Shown here piece by piece: positions 1-7,799 of a stretch of 64,000 bases of DNA. The DNA is from Paenibacillus_E sp052115445. GTDB taxonomy: Bacteria; Bacillota; Bacilli; Paenibacillales; NBRC-103111. The DNA is taken from contig NZ_JBFRGR010000001.1 in assembly GCF_052115445.1 (NCBI RefSeq), positions 496,001 to 560,000 of the forward strand, given 5' to 3'. The notes under the pieces are model-generated. The model was not told the origin of the DNA. It saw only the letters and a list, made by a program, of their open reading frames with translations, and did not search any database. The position numbers and the translations under genes were made by a program. The number at the start of each line of letters is the position of its first letter. Position 1 is the stretch's first letter.

Positions 1-108
1 TGGCTTAAGGTCTACTGTGGCATTGATTTTACTCTTCACATATTTATTGACTTCCTCATTCACGAGAGCCTGATCTTTACCTGGCGGATTACTTGNATAA
101 TAAAACGT
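1..108 (-). pseudogene. Fragment of an ABC-transporter solute-binding protein, cut by the window edge
   Basis: Read on the minus strand, the frame beginning at about 108 gives TFYYxSNPPGKDQ followed by ALVNEEVNKYVKSKINATV and runs off the window. This pattern, a beta strand followed by NPPGKDQ and a helix ending in KINATV, is typical of the first mature residues of Paenibacillus lipoprotein sugar-binding proteins. No start codon, signal peptide or ribosome binding site precedes it in this frame. The reading frame immediately upstream belongs to an unrelated fragment. One N lies at 96. It may be a gene remnant or an assembly join; the rest of the gene is outside the window. Family assignment is from pattern recognition only. 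Confidence 0.45.
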
Positions 109-185
109 TAGAATGGCGCTTCTTTACTTCCATCGTGATCATCATTGCCGGTTGTCGCTACATACAATTGGGTTGATACTAGCAT
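108..185 (-). pseudogene. 5' end of a beta-helix-type protein gene, stopped after 25 codons
   Basis: An ATG at 185 has a good AAGGAG ribosome binding site about 8 bases upstream. It opens a frame reading MLVSTQLYVATTGNDDHD then GSKEAPF, followed directly by TAA. The YVATTGND..DGSKEAPF pattern is the usual opening of right-handed beta-helix (pectate-lyase-like) proteins, where it normally continues into a threonine/leucine stretch. Here it stops, and a different frame encoding solute-binding-protein-like sequence begins within one base. It is therefore a truncated gene start fused to another gene, or an assembly artefact. The protein product is unlikely to be functional. Confidence 0.45.
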
Positions 186-257
186 GAGCTTACTCCTTTG
201 CACATCATAATATCCTTATTTATGACTAGGAGCTTGTCGGTATACCATTTTCATTCA

Positions 258-479
258 CTAGGAGCCTGGTTTAAAGGATAAGCCCTTCGCAGCTAGTTCT
301 TCTCGAATCAAATCTCTCGCTTTGGGGCCCATGCCATGCAGCTTCATAAGCTCCGTCTCGGTGATTTGGGTGAAGTCGTGGAGCTTCGTAATACCTGCTC
401 CTGCTAACGCTCGCCTCGCTGGAGCCGCTACACCTTTGGGGAGTACCAACTGGTCTTCCACTTGCTTATTCGTTGACAT
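258..479 (-). CDS. Small helix-hairpin-helix protein resembling the RNA polymerase alpha C-terminal domain
   Basis: This 73-residue protein has the fold signature of an alpha-CTD-like helix-hairpin-helix domain. Residues about 17-48 read APARRALAGAGITKLHDF, then a helix, then the hairpin LHGMGPKARDLIREEL. In alpha-CTD this hairpin contacts DNA and regulators; free-standing short versions are common in Bacilli and are presumed DNA-binding, with unknown function. The start is the ATG at 479 with an AGAAGGAGG site. It begins only a few bases after the glycerate kinase stop, so the two are probably co-transcribed. There is no membrane segment or signal peptide. Function is not established. Confidence 0.7.
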   Translation of the reverse strand: MSTNKQVEDQLVLPKGVAAPARRALAGAGITKLHDFTQITETELMKLHGMGPKARDLIREELAAKGLSFKPGS

Positions 480-482
480 GGT

Positions 483-1631
483 CTATACCTCCTTCTTTCG
501 TCCAGCCAAAAAAGTACGCATGACTTGCTCTGCCTTCTGCGCTAAAAGCTCAGGTGTGCGAATCATCGCCTCCTGAAGTGTCATCGGACCGCTCACAATA
601 CTGTGAATACTCGTCATACCATATTCATATAGCTTCTCAATCCCATACCCGATGGATCCAGATAAAACAATAACAGGTACACCAAGCTTTGAAGCCGCCT
701 GCGCTATCCCCATCGGCGCCTTGCCGGAGGCGGTCTGAGCGTCCGTCTGCCCTTCGCCGGTGATGACAAGATGGGCATCCTGCATATGCTCATTTAACTT
801 GGTCATCTCGATGACCACGTCGATACCTCGCTGCGTGCTTGCAGGGAAGAACGCTTGAAACGCACCGCCAAGCCCACCCGCGGCGCCAGCTCCAGGGAGA
901 TGATGCACCGCAATCCCCGTATGCGCTAGCATCAAATTGGCAAAGTTGGTGAGTGCTGCATCAAGGGCTTCAACCATCTCGGGTGTCGCACCTTTCTGCG
1001 GTCCAAAGACATGCGATGCCCCTTGCGGACCAATAAATGGATTCGTGACATCTGAAGCAATGGTAAACCGCGATTCACGGATAGCGCGCTCATCCCACTT
1101 TGAGGCATCAATTTGTGTAAGGTGAGAAAGGGCTTGTCCCCCTGCTCCAATCTCACGCCCTTCCGCGTCTAGGAGAAGTAAGCCTAAGGCTTGAAGCATG
1201 CCGCTTCCACCATCATTCGTTGCACTGCCGCCGAGCGCAAGAATGAAGGAACGGTAACCATGATCGAGTGCATGGCGAATTAATTGACCCGTGCCGTAGG
1301 TTGTCGCCAGCATCGGGTTTCGGTTTTCCTCTGGAATTAGCACAAGACCGGAAGCTGACGCCATTTCAATCACACACGTAATGCCGTCTCCTAGGACGCC
1401 ATATGAAGCCATTACCTCATCTTGCAGCGGACCTCGCACGGGAACAGTGATCTTACTACCCTGTGTGGCCTGCACAAGGCTATCTACGGTCCCTTCCCCT
1501 CCATCTGCCATCGGGATGAGGACGGTTTCTGCGTCTGGCATAGCCCGCAGAATCCCCTCACTTATCGCCTTGGCCACTTCTTCTGAGCTAAGACTGCCTT
1601 TAAAAGAGTCAGGTGCAATCACGATTTTCAT
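483..1631 (-). CDS. glxK: Glycerate kinase (GarK/GlxK family)
   Basis: This is a 382-residue cytoplasmic kinase that phosphorylates D-glycerate to a phosphoglycerate using ATP, feeding glycolysis. The N-terminal MKIVIAPDSFKGSLSS is the family signature. It is followed by IPMADGGEGTVDSL, the glycine-rich LALGGSATNDGGSGML and the late VITGEGQTDAQTASGKAP motif, all characteristic of type I glycerate kinases. The length is normal for the family. The ATG at 1631 follows a CTGGAGG site. The gene lies 30 bases downstream of a tartronate semialdehyde reductase gene in the same orientation, so the pair converts tartronate semialdehyde to glycerate and then to phosphoglycerate. This is the common end of glucarate/galactarate and glyoxylate utilisation. 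Confidence 0.92.
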   Translation of the reverse strand: MKIVIAPDSFKGSLSSEEVAKAISEGILRAMPDAETVLIPMADGGEGTVDSLVQATQGSKITVPVRGPLQDEVMASYGVLGDGITCVIEMASASGLVLIPEENRNPMLATTYGTGQLIRHALDHGYRSFILALGGSATNDGGSGMLQALGLLLLDAEGREIGAGGQALSHLTQIDASKWDERAIRESRFTIASDVTNPFIGPQGASHVFGPQKGATPEMVEALDAALTNFANLMLAHTGIAVHHLPGAGAAGGLGGAFQAFFPASTQRGIDVVIEMTKLNEHMQDAHLVITGEGQTDAQTASGKAPMGIAQAASKLGVPVIVLSGSIGYGIEKLYEYGMTSIHSIVSGPMTLQEAMIRTPELLAQKAEQVMRTFLAGRKKEV

Positions 1632-1661
1632 TAGTCAACCTCCAGGTCGAACAGCTCACGC

Positions 1662-2543
1662 TTATTTATCTATTAATTTATACAACGCTTGGGTGCCACT
1701 TTCCTCTTCACCCATTGCGGCTAATTGTTCATAAAGTGATTTGGCAAGAGTTAAACCTGGTAGCTCTACTTTCATTTCTTCGGCCGATTGCAAAGCAATC
1801 TTCATATCCTTAATAAAATGTTTCACATAGAAACCTGGCGCAAAATTATCAGCAATCATTCGCGGCCCCAAATTACTTAAAGACCAGCTGCCCGCGGCAC
1901 CTGTTTCAATGCTTTGCAGCACCGTTGTCGGATTAAGCCCCGCTTTCTTCGCATAAACAAGCGCTTCAACAACACCCATCATGTTGCTTGCAATCGCAAT
2001 TTGATTGCACATCTTCGTGTGTTGCCCTGCTCCCGCTTCACCTTGATGGACGATATTCGTGCCGATTTTTTGGAAAATAGGCAGCATCTGCTCGTACACG
2101 TCGCGAGCACCGCCAACCATAATGGACAAGCGTGCTTCTCTTGCCCCAATATCTCCACCAGAAACAGGTGCATCCAAGGCGAATAGTTGTCGCGTCAGCG
2201 CTTCATCATAAATCCGTTTGGCAAGTGAGGGGCTCGACGTCGTCAAATCGATTAGGAAGCTACCTGGCTCTGCCTGGGTAAGGATGCCATCGTGCCCAAA
2301 ATAGATGTCTTCGACATCCTTTGGAAATCCAACCATCGTCATAATCACCTGACACTTCTGTGCTAATGCGCCAGGCGTGTCCTGCCAATTTGCCCCCATT
2401 TCCAATAACTCCTGTGCCTTTGCTTTTGTACGTGTGTACACATGAACTTCATATCCCGCGTGAATAAAATGTCCTGCCATGCTTTTACCCATCACGCCTG
2501 TGCCAATGAGTCCTATGATTGGTTTTGCTGTATCTGATGTCAT
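1662..2543 (-). CDS. garR: Tartronate semialdehyde reductase / beta-hydroxyacid dehydrogenase family
   Basis: This NAD(P)-dependent dehydrogenase of the 6-phosphogluconate/3-hydroxyisobutyrate dehydrogenase family has about 293 residues. It has the Rossmann motif IIGLIGTGVMGKSMAGH at the N terminus and the substrate-binding motif DAPVSGGDIGAREARL. The helix GAGQHTKMCNQIAIASNM contains the catalytic lysine. The ATG at 2543 is preferred over the GTG at 2555 because an AAAGGTGG site lies just upstream of it. Adjacency to glycerate kinase makes reduction of tartronate semialdehyde to glycerate the most likely reaction, but 3-hydroxyisobutyrate or a related hydroxyacid cannot be excluded from sequence alone. 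Confidence 0.85.
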   Translation of the reverse strand: MTSDTAKPIIGLIGTGVMGKSMAGHFIHAGYEVHVYTRTKAKAQELLEMGANWQDTPGALAQKCQVIMTMVGFPKDVEDIYFGHDGILTQAEPGSFLIDLTTSSPSLAKRIYDEALTRQLFALDAPVSGGDIGAREARLSIMVGGARDVYEQMLPIFQKIGTNIVHQGEAGAGQHTKMCNQIAIASNMMGVVEALVYAKKAGLNPTTVLQSIETGAAGSWSLSNLGPRMIADNFAPGFYVKHFIKDMKIALQSAEEMKVELPGLTLAKSLYEQLAAMGEEESGTQALYKLIDK

Positions 2544-2632
2544 CTGTATGTCCACCTTTCCCAGGTATCTAGTAGTCGATTATATCTCCATTTAAACTTA
2601 TCACCCTCTTCCTTTCTGGTCAAACGTGATAC

Positions 2633-3067
2633 GGCAACAATATTTGTGCGTTAACGTTCGGTGGACGGCGGAGTAGCAGACCTTGCGCACAATTTTTGTG
2701 CGCTGGCGTGCGACGGGCTTCGGCACTGACGACCTTGCGCACGATATTTGTGCGCTGGCGTGCGACGGGCTTCGGCGCTGACGACCTTGCGCACAATTTT
2801 TGTGCGCTGGCGTGCGACGGGCTTCGGCGCTGACGACCTTGCGCACTATTTTTGTGCGCTAGCTTGCGACGGACTTCAGCGCAGACGTCCTAGCGCACAA
2901 TTTTTGTGCGCTGGCGTGAGACGGACGACGGCGCTAACTACCTTGCGCACAATTTTTGTGCGCTAGCGTGCGATCGGCGACGGAGTAGTAGACCTTGCGC
3001 ACAATATTTGTGCGCTAGATTGCGACGGACTTCAGCGCAGACGTCCTAGCGCACAATTTTTGTGCGC
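2633..3067. repeat. Tandem array of nine 19-bp palindromes with an exact 52-bp period
   Basis: Each unit contains a hairpin GCGCACAA-TTT-TTGTGCGC (8-bp arms, 3-base loop) followed by 33 bp. Copies start at 2633, 2685, 2737, 2789, 2841, 2893, 2945, 2997 and 3049, so every interval is exactly 52 bp. The first copy is degenerate. The palindromes are more conserved than the linkers. The linkers fall into related variants, with those at 2756 and 2808 identical and those at 2860 and 3016 nearly so. It fills the 590-bp gap between the garR promoter region and the beta-galactosidase terminator. No protein is supported in it. Confidence 0.95.
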
Positions 3068-3143
3068 TATCGAAGCCATTCAAGAATGAACAACAGCTCC
3101 TCGCCCCCATAAACAAGGGAACTGCCTCGCTTTCACCAAAACA

Positions 3144-3185
3144 AAAAGCCGTTCCACAGGTGAAACCACCCATGGAACGGCTTTT
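3144..3185 (-). terminator. Rho-independent terminator of the beta-galactosidase gene
   Basis: Arms AAAAGCCGTTCCA (3144-3156) and TGGAACGGCTTTT (3173-3185) form a perfect 13-bp stem with a 16-base loop. On the minus strand it is followed by a T-rich tail. It begins 9 bases after the stop codon of the beta-galactosidase gene. Confidence 0.9.
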
Positions 3186-3193
3186 CTCAACGA

Positions 3194-6100
3194 CTAAATA
3201 CCTTGGAAAGTGAACGCATACGCATACGTTCGGTTCGCGAATAACGTAAACTCGGGATGCGTTCTTGCTCCCCAGCTATCGTCTCCACCAACGCCCATCT
3301 GCTTGTAATTCACACGAACCACAACTTTATCACTCGCAGGTAGTTTATAAGGGTGATCGTGCGCTTCCAACTCGGATGGCGAGTACGGCAACGCATTAAG
3401 CTCAACGGTTGGCAAGCCCGCAATTCGGAGTCCGCGTCCAGCCGCATTCGTTAGGGTCGCCCAGCGAACATCGGTCTTATTGCCGCACTCTTGTGGACGC
3501 AAGTATGGAACGAATTGCTCTTCGACAGTTCCGTTATGAAGTGCAAGCTTTGCACCGACATTACGATCCCAGTGATTTTCGTACGGCCCGCGGCCGTACC
3601 AGGTTAAGTTCTCGAAAGCAGCATCTAGTTCGAACATGACGCCTACTTCAGGAATTTCTGGCAGTTTGTCACCCGGCGTTAATTGCATCCCAACTTCAAC
3701 TTCCCCACTTGCAGACACGGTGTAAACCAGCTGAACTTCGGAAGCAGGTTTTGTCGCCAATTCATAACGTACACGAACCTCAGCACGTCCAGCATCCAAT
3801 ACTTTCGCGTCCAGTGAAAGGAGTTTACGTCCGCTGCCCGCTTCCTGCCATGGTGCGCAACGAATGTGGTGCTGGTTCCCGCGATCGTTATCCGTATAGG
3901 CACGCCAGAAGTTAGGTACTGGCCCACTTTGGAATAACTCGCCCCCGTCAAACTGATAGGAAGTAATATCGCCAGTACCTGCGTCAACTTGGAGTGCAAA
4001 ACGCTCCCCTTGCAAGCTGATACGCTCTGCAGTGAACACGACTTGAACAGCAGTCTCCGTAGATAGCGCAGCCGCGGATTCTTTTTCCACTTCCCAGTTG
4101 CGTGCTTGGGATGCTGCATTCACTGCAGAAAGAATAAACTGCTCCCATGCGATTTCATGTCCCTTAGCTGCCCATAACGTATCGTCTCGCAGTACCAAAC
4201 TCAGTGTTAACACGAATTCATCGTTCGGGAAAAGACGCTCAACACCGTCAAGCTTTAGCTCAACCACAGTCGTTTCACCTGGTGCAACCGAGTAAGATCC
4301 AGTGAACGGTTGGCTTTCGACAACCCCATTGCGTGCAATCGTCCAAGTCCAATCAAATTCATTCAAGTTTGTGAACAAGAATTGATTGGTTACCTTGATT
4401 TGCCCCTTAGCCGCAACAACCGCTTCGAACTTCACATTCTGGTAGCACTTCTTCACTTCGTGCAGCTTCGGTGACACCGAACGATCAGCGAAGATCAAGC
4501 CATTGCCACAGAAGTTGCCATCATTAGGCGCGTCGCCAAAATCGCCGCCATACGCTTGATAAGTAACGCCATCAGGCGTCGTTGTACGAATGGATTGATC
4601 GATCCAATCCCAAATGAATCCACCTTGTAAGACTGGGTATTGATCAAACAGCTCCCAATATTTAAATAGGTTACCGCAAGAGTTCCCCATCGCGTGACTA
4701 TATTCACAAAGGATAAACGGCTTTTTCGGCTTATTTTTGGCGTATTCTTCAATCTTTTCAATTTTGGAATACATATGACTTTCGATATCTGACGCACGAT
4801 CTGATGGACGCCAGTGGAAAACACCTTCGTAATGAACCACACGGGAAGGATCGGATTCACGCAAGAAATCATGCATTTTTAAGAAATTGTCCCCGCCTGA
4901 GGACTCATTGCCAAGTGACCAGATCACGATGGAAGGATGATTCTTGTCTCTTTGCAGCATCGAGTTCGCTCGATCCAGTACAGCACCTGTCCATTCAAGT
5001 CGGCTTCCTGGCACCGATTCACCCAATTCCTCCTGCCCATACGTCCAGGAACCATGCGTTTCAAGATTCGTTTCATCAATGACATACAAACCGTATTGAT
5101 CACAAAGCTCATACCATATCGGATTGTTCGGGTAATGCGAAGTCCGTACAGCGTTGATATTATATTGTTTCATGAGCAAAATATCGGCAAGCATACTTTC
5201 CGCATCGACGGAACGCCCGCGATCACGGTCAAATTCATGGCGATTCACACCTTTGAAGACAATGACTTCGCCGTTGATTTTCATCAAACCATCTTCAATT
5301 TCAAACTTGCGGAAACCAACTTTACAGCTTTCTGTCTCTAGAAGCGTTCCTTCTTCATTCCATAAACGAAGAACGAGCGTGTACAGATATGGATTCTCAG
5401 CACTCCATTTGGCAGGTCGATCCATAGGCGCGGAGAATTCCACCGCTTGGCTCGCCATGTCACTCGTTTGAATGCCTACTCGAAGCGGCTCTCCCCATAG
5501 GGCTTGCTGCTCACCATCGTATAGCATCGCTTCCACATGATGGACACCTTGACTCTTCCCGTCATAGTTAGTGATCGTCGCTTGAATGTGCAGCTCAGCA
5601 TCCTCGCAAGCCGCATCCAGATTCGTATTTACTTTGAAATCAGCAATATGTGCTGTTGGTGTCGAGTACAAATACACATCACGGAAAATCCCGCTCAAAC
5701 GCCAGAAATCCTGATCTTCTAACCAGCTTGCATCGCTCCAACGATATACTTCAACAGCTAGCTTGTTCTCACCCTCAACCAAATAAGGCGTGATATCAAA
5801 ATCCGCTGGTGTAAACGAATCTTGGCTAAAACCAACCAAATCACCGTTCACCCATACATAGAAGGCCGACTCCACACCTTGAAAACTCACATACACAGGC
5901 TGACTGTTCCAACCCTCGGGGATCGAAAAACTACGCACATAAGAGCCAACAGGGTTATACTTTACCGGGGCAAATGGAGGCTTAAGATCCTCATGGCCGA
6001 CCCATGGATAAATAATATTCGTATACTGCGGGAAATCAAAACCTTGCAGTTGCCAATGTGACGGCACAGGCATATCCGCCCAATTGCTGGTGTCAAAGTC

Positions 6101-6340
6101 TTTTTTATAGAAATCATGTGGACGTCCTTCTGCATTTTCGGCAAAATGGAATTTCCATGTGCCATTTAAGTTTTGATAAAATTGCGATGCTTCCCGTACG
6201 CCAGCCAGCGCTTCTGCTTCCGTATGATAAGGCATGAGGGTCGCATGTGCTTCCAAGCGATTCAATTGATATATTTGCGGATTGTTATTCCATTCGGGGT
6301 AACCGTTTTCAGGAGCTGTGTATACAAATTTATTCGCCAT
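3194..6340 (-). CDS. lacZ: Beta-galactosidase, glycoside hydrolase family 2 (LacZ type)
   Basis: This 1048-residue cytoplasmic enzyme hydrolyses terminal beta-D-galactosides. Its length matches LacZ-type GH2 enzymes. The N-terminal sugar-binding domain contains VPSHWQLQGFDFPQYTN. The central TIM barrel carries the acid/base glutamate in SLGNESSGG (E479) and the nucleophile glutamate in ILCEYSHAMGNS (E546). The C-terminal domain has the small beta-galactosidase region with TWYGRGPYENHWDR. There is no signal peptide. The ATG at 6340 follows a GAGGAA site. It is transcribed divergently from an AraC-family regulator gene 131 bp away, the usual arrangement for a substrate-induced glycosidase, and ends at its own terminator. 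Confidence 0.97.
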   Translation of the reverse strand: MANKFVYTAPENGYPEWNNNPQIYQLNRLEAHATLMPYHTEAEALAGVREASQFYQNLNGTWKFHFAENAEGRPHDFYKKDFDTSNWADMPVPSHWQLQGFDFPQYTNIIYPWVGHEDLKPPFAPVKYNPVGSYVRSFSIPEGWNSQPVYVSFQGVESAFYVWVNGDLVGFSQDSFTPADFDITPYLVEGENKLAVEVYRWSDASWLEDQDFWRLSGIFRDVYLYSTPTAHIADFKVNTNLDAACEDAELHIQATITNYDGKSQGVHHVEAMLYDGEQQALWGEPLRVGIQTSDMASQAVEFSAPMDRPAKWSAENPYLYTLVLRLWNEEGTLLETESCKVGFRKFEIEDGLMKINGEVIVFKGVNRHEFDRDRGRSVDAESMLADILLMKQYNINAVRTSHYPNNPIWYELCDQYGLYVIDETNLETHGSWTYGQEELGESVPGSRLEWTGAVLDRANSMLQRDKNHPSIVIWSLGNESSGGDNFLKMHDFLRESDPSRVVHYEGVFHWRPSDRASDIESHMYSKIEKIEEYAKNKPKKPFILCEYSHAMGNSCGNLFKYWELFDQYPVLQGGFIWDWIDQSIRTTTPDGVTYQAYGGDFGDAPNDGNFCGNGLIFADRSVSPKLHEVKKCYQNVKFEAVVAAKGQIKVTNQFLFTNLNEFDWTWTIARNGVVESQPFTGSYSVAPGETTVVELKLDGVERLFPNDEFVLTLSLVLRDDTLWAAKGHEIAWEQFILSAVNAASQARNWEVEKESAAALSTETAVQVVFTAERISLQGERFALQVDAGTGDITSYQFDGGELFQSGPVPNFWRAYTDNDRGNQHHIRCAPWQEAGSGRKLLSLDAKVLDAGRAEVRVRYELATKPASEVQLVYTVSASGEVEVGMQLTPGDKLPEIPEVGVMFELDAAFENLTWYGRGPYENHWDRNVGAKLALHNGTVEEQFVPYLRPQECGNKTDVRWATLTNAAGRGLRIAGLPTVELNALPYSPSELEAHDHPYKLPASDKVVVRVNYKQMGVGGDDSWGARTHPEFTLFANRTYAYAFTFQGI

Positions 6341-6471
6341 GGGTGAAATTCCTCACTTTACGTTATTGGATAACAATTTAGCTTACCCCCTTATTGTACA
6401 AGACAATTATTTCTTTTAAAATATAAGAAACAACGCGTGATATATTAAAAAATGAAAGAGATGGTTGTTCC
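6341..6471. promoter_or_regulatory. Divergent control region between lacZ and its AraC-type neighbour
   Basis: This AT-rich 131-bp intergenic region must carry both promoters. It contains a short inverted repeat, ATTGT (6393-6397) and ACAAT (6403-6407), separated by 5 bases, which could be a regulator half-site pair. I cannot place -35/-10 boxes with confidence, and I see no clear cre site here. Confidence 0.4.
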
Positions 6472-7308
6472 TTGGCGATTGATTATAGAAAGTTTTTTGT
6501 TATTACTGAAACCGACCGCAAACTCCCTCTCATTCTCGAAACGATCGGATATGAGCGCGAGCAGCAATTTTATGTACGTGAAGAAGGCTACCCTTGTTTT
6601 CATTGGCTGCAAACGATTTCCGGCAGTGGCGAAATTATTCTAGACAGCGGCCCCGTCAAACTGAGTGAACGGCAAGGCATGCTGCTCGCTGGCGGCGTCC
6701 CTCATGCCTATCAAGTCCCAGACACCCCTTGGTCGACTTGGTATTTAACCTTCGATGGTGCATTAGCTGCCTCTATTGTGCATGCTTTGGAAATCCCGCT
6801 TTCTACCCCAATTAGCTGGGGGGCCGACACACCGCTTGCTAGTATTCATGAGTATTACTATCATAAATACCGCGATAGCCACGACTTCACCGGCACTAAC
6901 GGCTCCGTAGAAATCTATCAATTCCTGACGCTGCTGAAGAAGCACGGCATTATCAACAAGAGCGCCTCCTTCTCGCAAAGTCATGAACGGCTTCTGCCGC
7001 TGCTGCTCGAGTTGGAGCATAGCTTCGGCGCTGCGCACGTCGGACTTAGCTGGATGGCGACTCAGCTCGGTGTCTCTGCGCAGCATGTGAATACGTTATT
7101 TCGCCGCGCATTCGGACTCTCTCCATATCAATACCTGCTCCAGATGCGCCTGCAGAAGTCCAAAGAAATGCTGATCGCACAGCCTGATCTAACAGTCAAA
7201 CAAATCGCAGAAGCCACGGGCTTTCTCGATGCATCGCATTTCATTTCGACCTTCCGTAAAGCCGTTGGGCAAACGCCGGATGTATTCAGGCAGCCGTATT
7301 TGAAGTGA
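6472..7308 (+). CDS. AraC-family transcriptional regulator with N-terminal cupin domain
   Basis: This is a 278-residue regulator. Residues about 25-100 form a cupin-like ligand-binding domain (GSGEIILDSGPVKLSERQG, then LLAGGVPHAYQVPD). The last 100 residues hold two helix-turn-helix motifs: GLSWMATQLGVSAQHVNTLF then FGLSPYQYLLQMRL, and LTVKQIAEATGFLDASHFIS then GQTPDVFRQPY. The predicted start is TTG at 6472; an AAAGAGATGG stretch upstream could be the ribosome binding site, so the start is moderately certain. Its divergent position suggests it activates the adjacent beta-galactosidase gene in response to a sugar; this is inference from context. Confidence 0.88.
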   Translation: MAIDYRKFFVITETDRKLPLILETIGYEREQQFYVREEGYPCFHWLQTISGSGEIILDSGPVKLSERQGMLLAGGVPHAYQVPDTPWSTWYLTFDGALAASIVHALEIPLSTPISWGADTPLASIHEYYYHKYRDSHDFTGTNGSVEIYQFLTLLKKHGIINKSASFSQSHERLLPLLLELEHSFGAAHVGLSWMATQLGVSAQHVNTLFRRAFGLSPYQYLLQMRLQKSKEMLIAQPDLTVKQIAEATGFLDASHFISTFRKAVGQTPDVFRQPYLK

Positions 7309-7327
7309 ACGTGAATCTTCCACGCAA

Positions 7328-7349
7328 AAAAACCGCCGCGGCGGTTTTT
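7328..7349. terminator. Bidirectional terminator between convergent genes
   Basis: AAAAACCGCC (7328-7337) pairs with GGCGGTTTTT (7340-7349), with A- and T-runs on both sides. It can serve both the AraC gene ending at 7308 and the small gene ending at 7365 on the other strand. Confidence 0.85.
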
Positions 7350-7364
7350 CAAAACATCTATAAA

Positions 7365-7658
7365 TTAGTGATTTGGAACGAATTCACTATGCGTTTCGAG
7401 CAGCTTTTGGACGAAACTCTCAAAGTCTCGTAAATTCGACGAAAATTTGAAATCGGTTACACCCGTATGGAAATCAATAACCGTTAGAGCAACTCGATTA
7501 AGGGGGTACTCGGGAATGGGGTCAGAGGCAAGTGAAATATTTTTGAACGGATAGATGGATGTTTCACCATAGAAACGAAGCACTGTTAAATGATCATCTC
7601 GTAACTCCAACGAAATCTGCTGTTCCGAATCCGTGAAACTCTTCAATGTACTCATCAT
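7365..7658 (-). CDS. Conserved-looking hypothetical protein, 97 residues
   Basis: I do not recognise a family. The 97-residue product is predominantly beta-strand in its first two thirds (QQISLELRDDHLTVLRFYG, then FKNISLASD and RVALTVIDFHTG) and ends in an amphipathic helix FESFVQKLLETHSEF. It has no signal peptide, membrane segment or cysteine. The start at ATG 7658 is supported by a strong AGGAGGATTGATTT leader. The gene stands alone between the bidirectional terminator and the terminator of the isomerase operon, so it probably has its own promoter. Codon use is like that of its neighbours. It could be a small PH-like or beta-grasp domain, but that is a guess from strand pattern. Confidence 0.65.
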   Translation of the reverse strand: MMSTLKSFTDSEQQISLELRDDHLTVLRFYGETSIYPFKNISLASDPIPEYPLNRVALTVIDFHTGVTDFKFSSNLRDFESFVQKLLETHSEFVPNH

Positions 7659-7770
7659 AAATCAATCCTCCTCTTGTCCTTTATTTTACTCTTTCTTTGG
7701 AAGATTAAGAAGCCCAATTTGTAAATATTTGTTGGTAATCCTAGCGTCATTAGAAGTTACTAGATGCAAA

Positions 7771-7793
7771 AAACCTCGCCACTGGCGAGGTTT
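7771..7793 (-). terminator. Terminator of the dehydrogenase/isomerase operon
   Basis: AAACCTCGCC (7771-7780) and GGCGAGGTTT (7784-7793) form a perfect 10-bp stem with a 3-base loop, followed on the minus strand by a run of T. It lies 7 bases beyond the stop codon at 7800. Confidence 0.92.
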
Positions 7794-7799
7794 CCATAC

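Noticed and set aside
2601..2966. Small proteins on both strands of the 52-bp array
   Set aside because: Open frames arise from the repeats themselves. A 52-bp unit is not a multiple of three, so the repeated peptide changes frame, and no ribosome sites precede the starts.
2633..3067. CRISPR array
   Set aside because: The period and repeats are regular, but the 33-bp linkers are related to one another instead of unique. The repeats are short palindromes and no cas genes are present.
3409..6165. Additional genes opposite or within lacZ
   Set aside because: These frames are shadows of a well-supported GH2 gene and lack ribosome sites and domain content.
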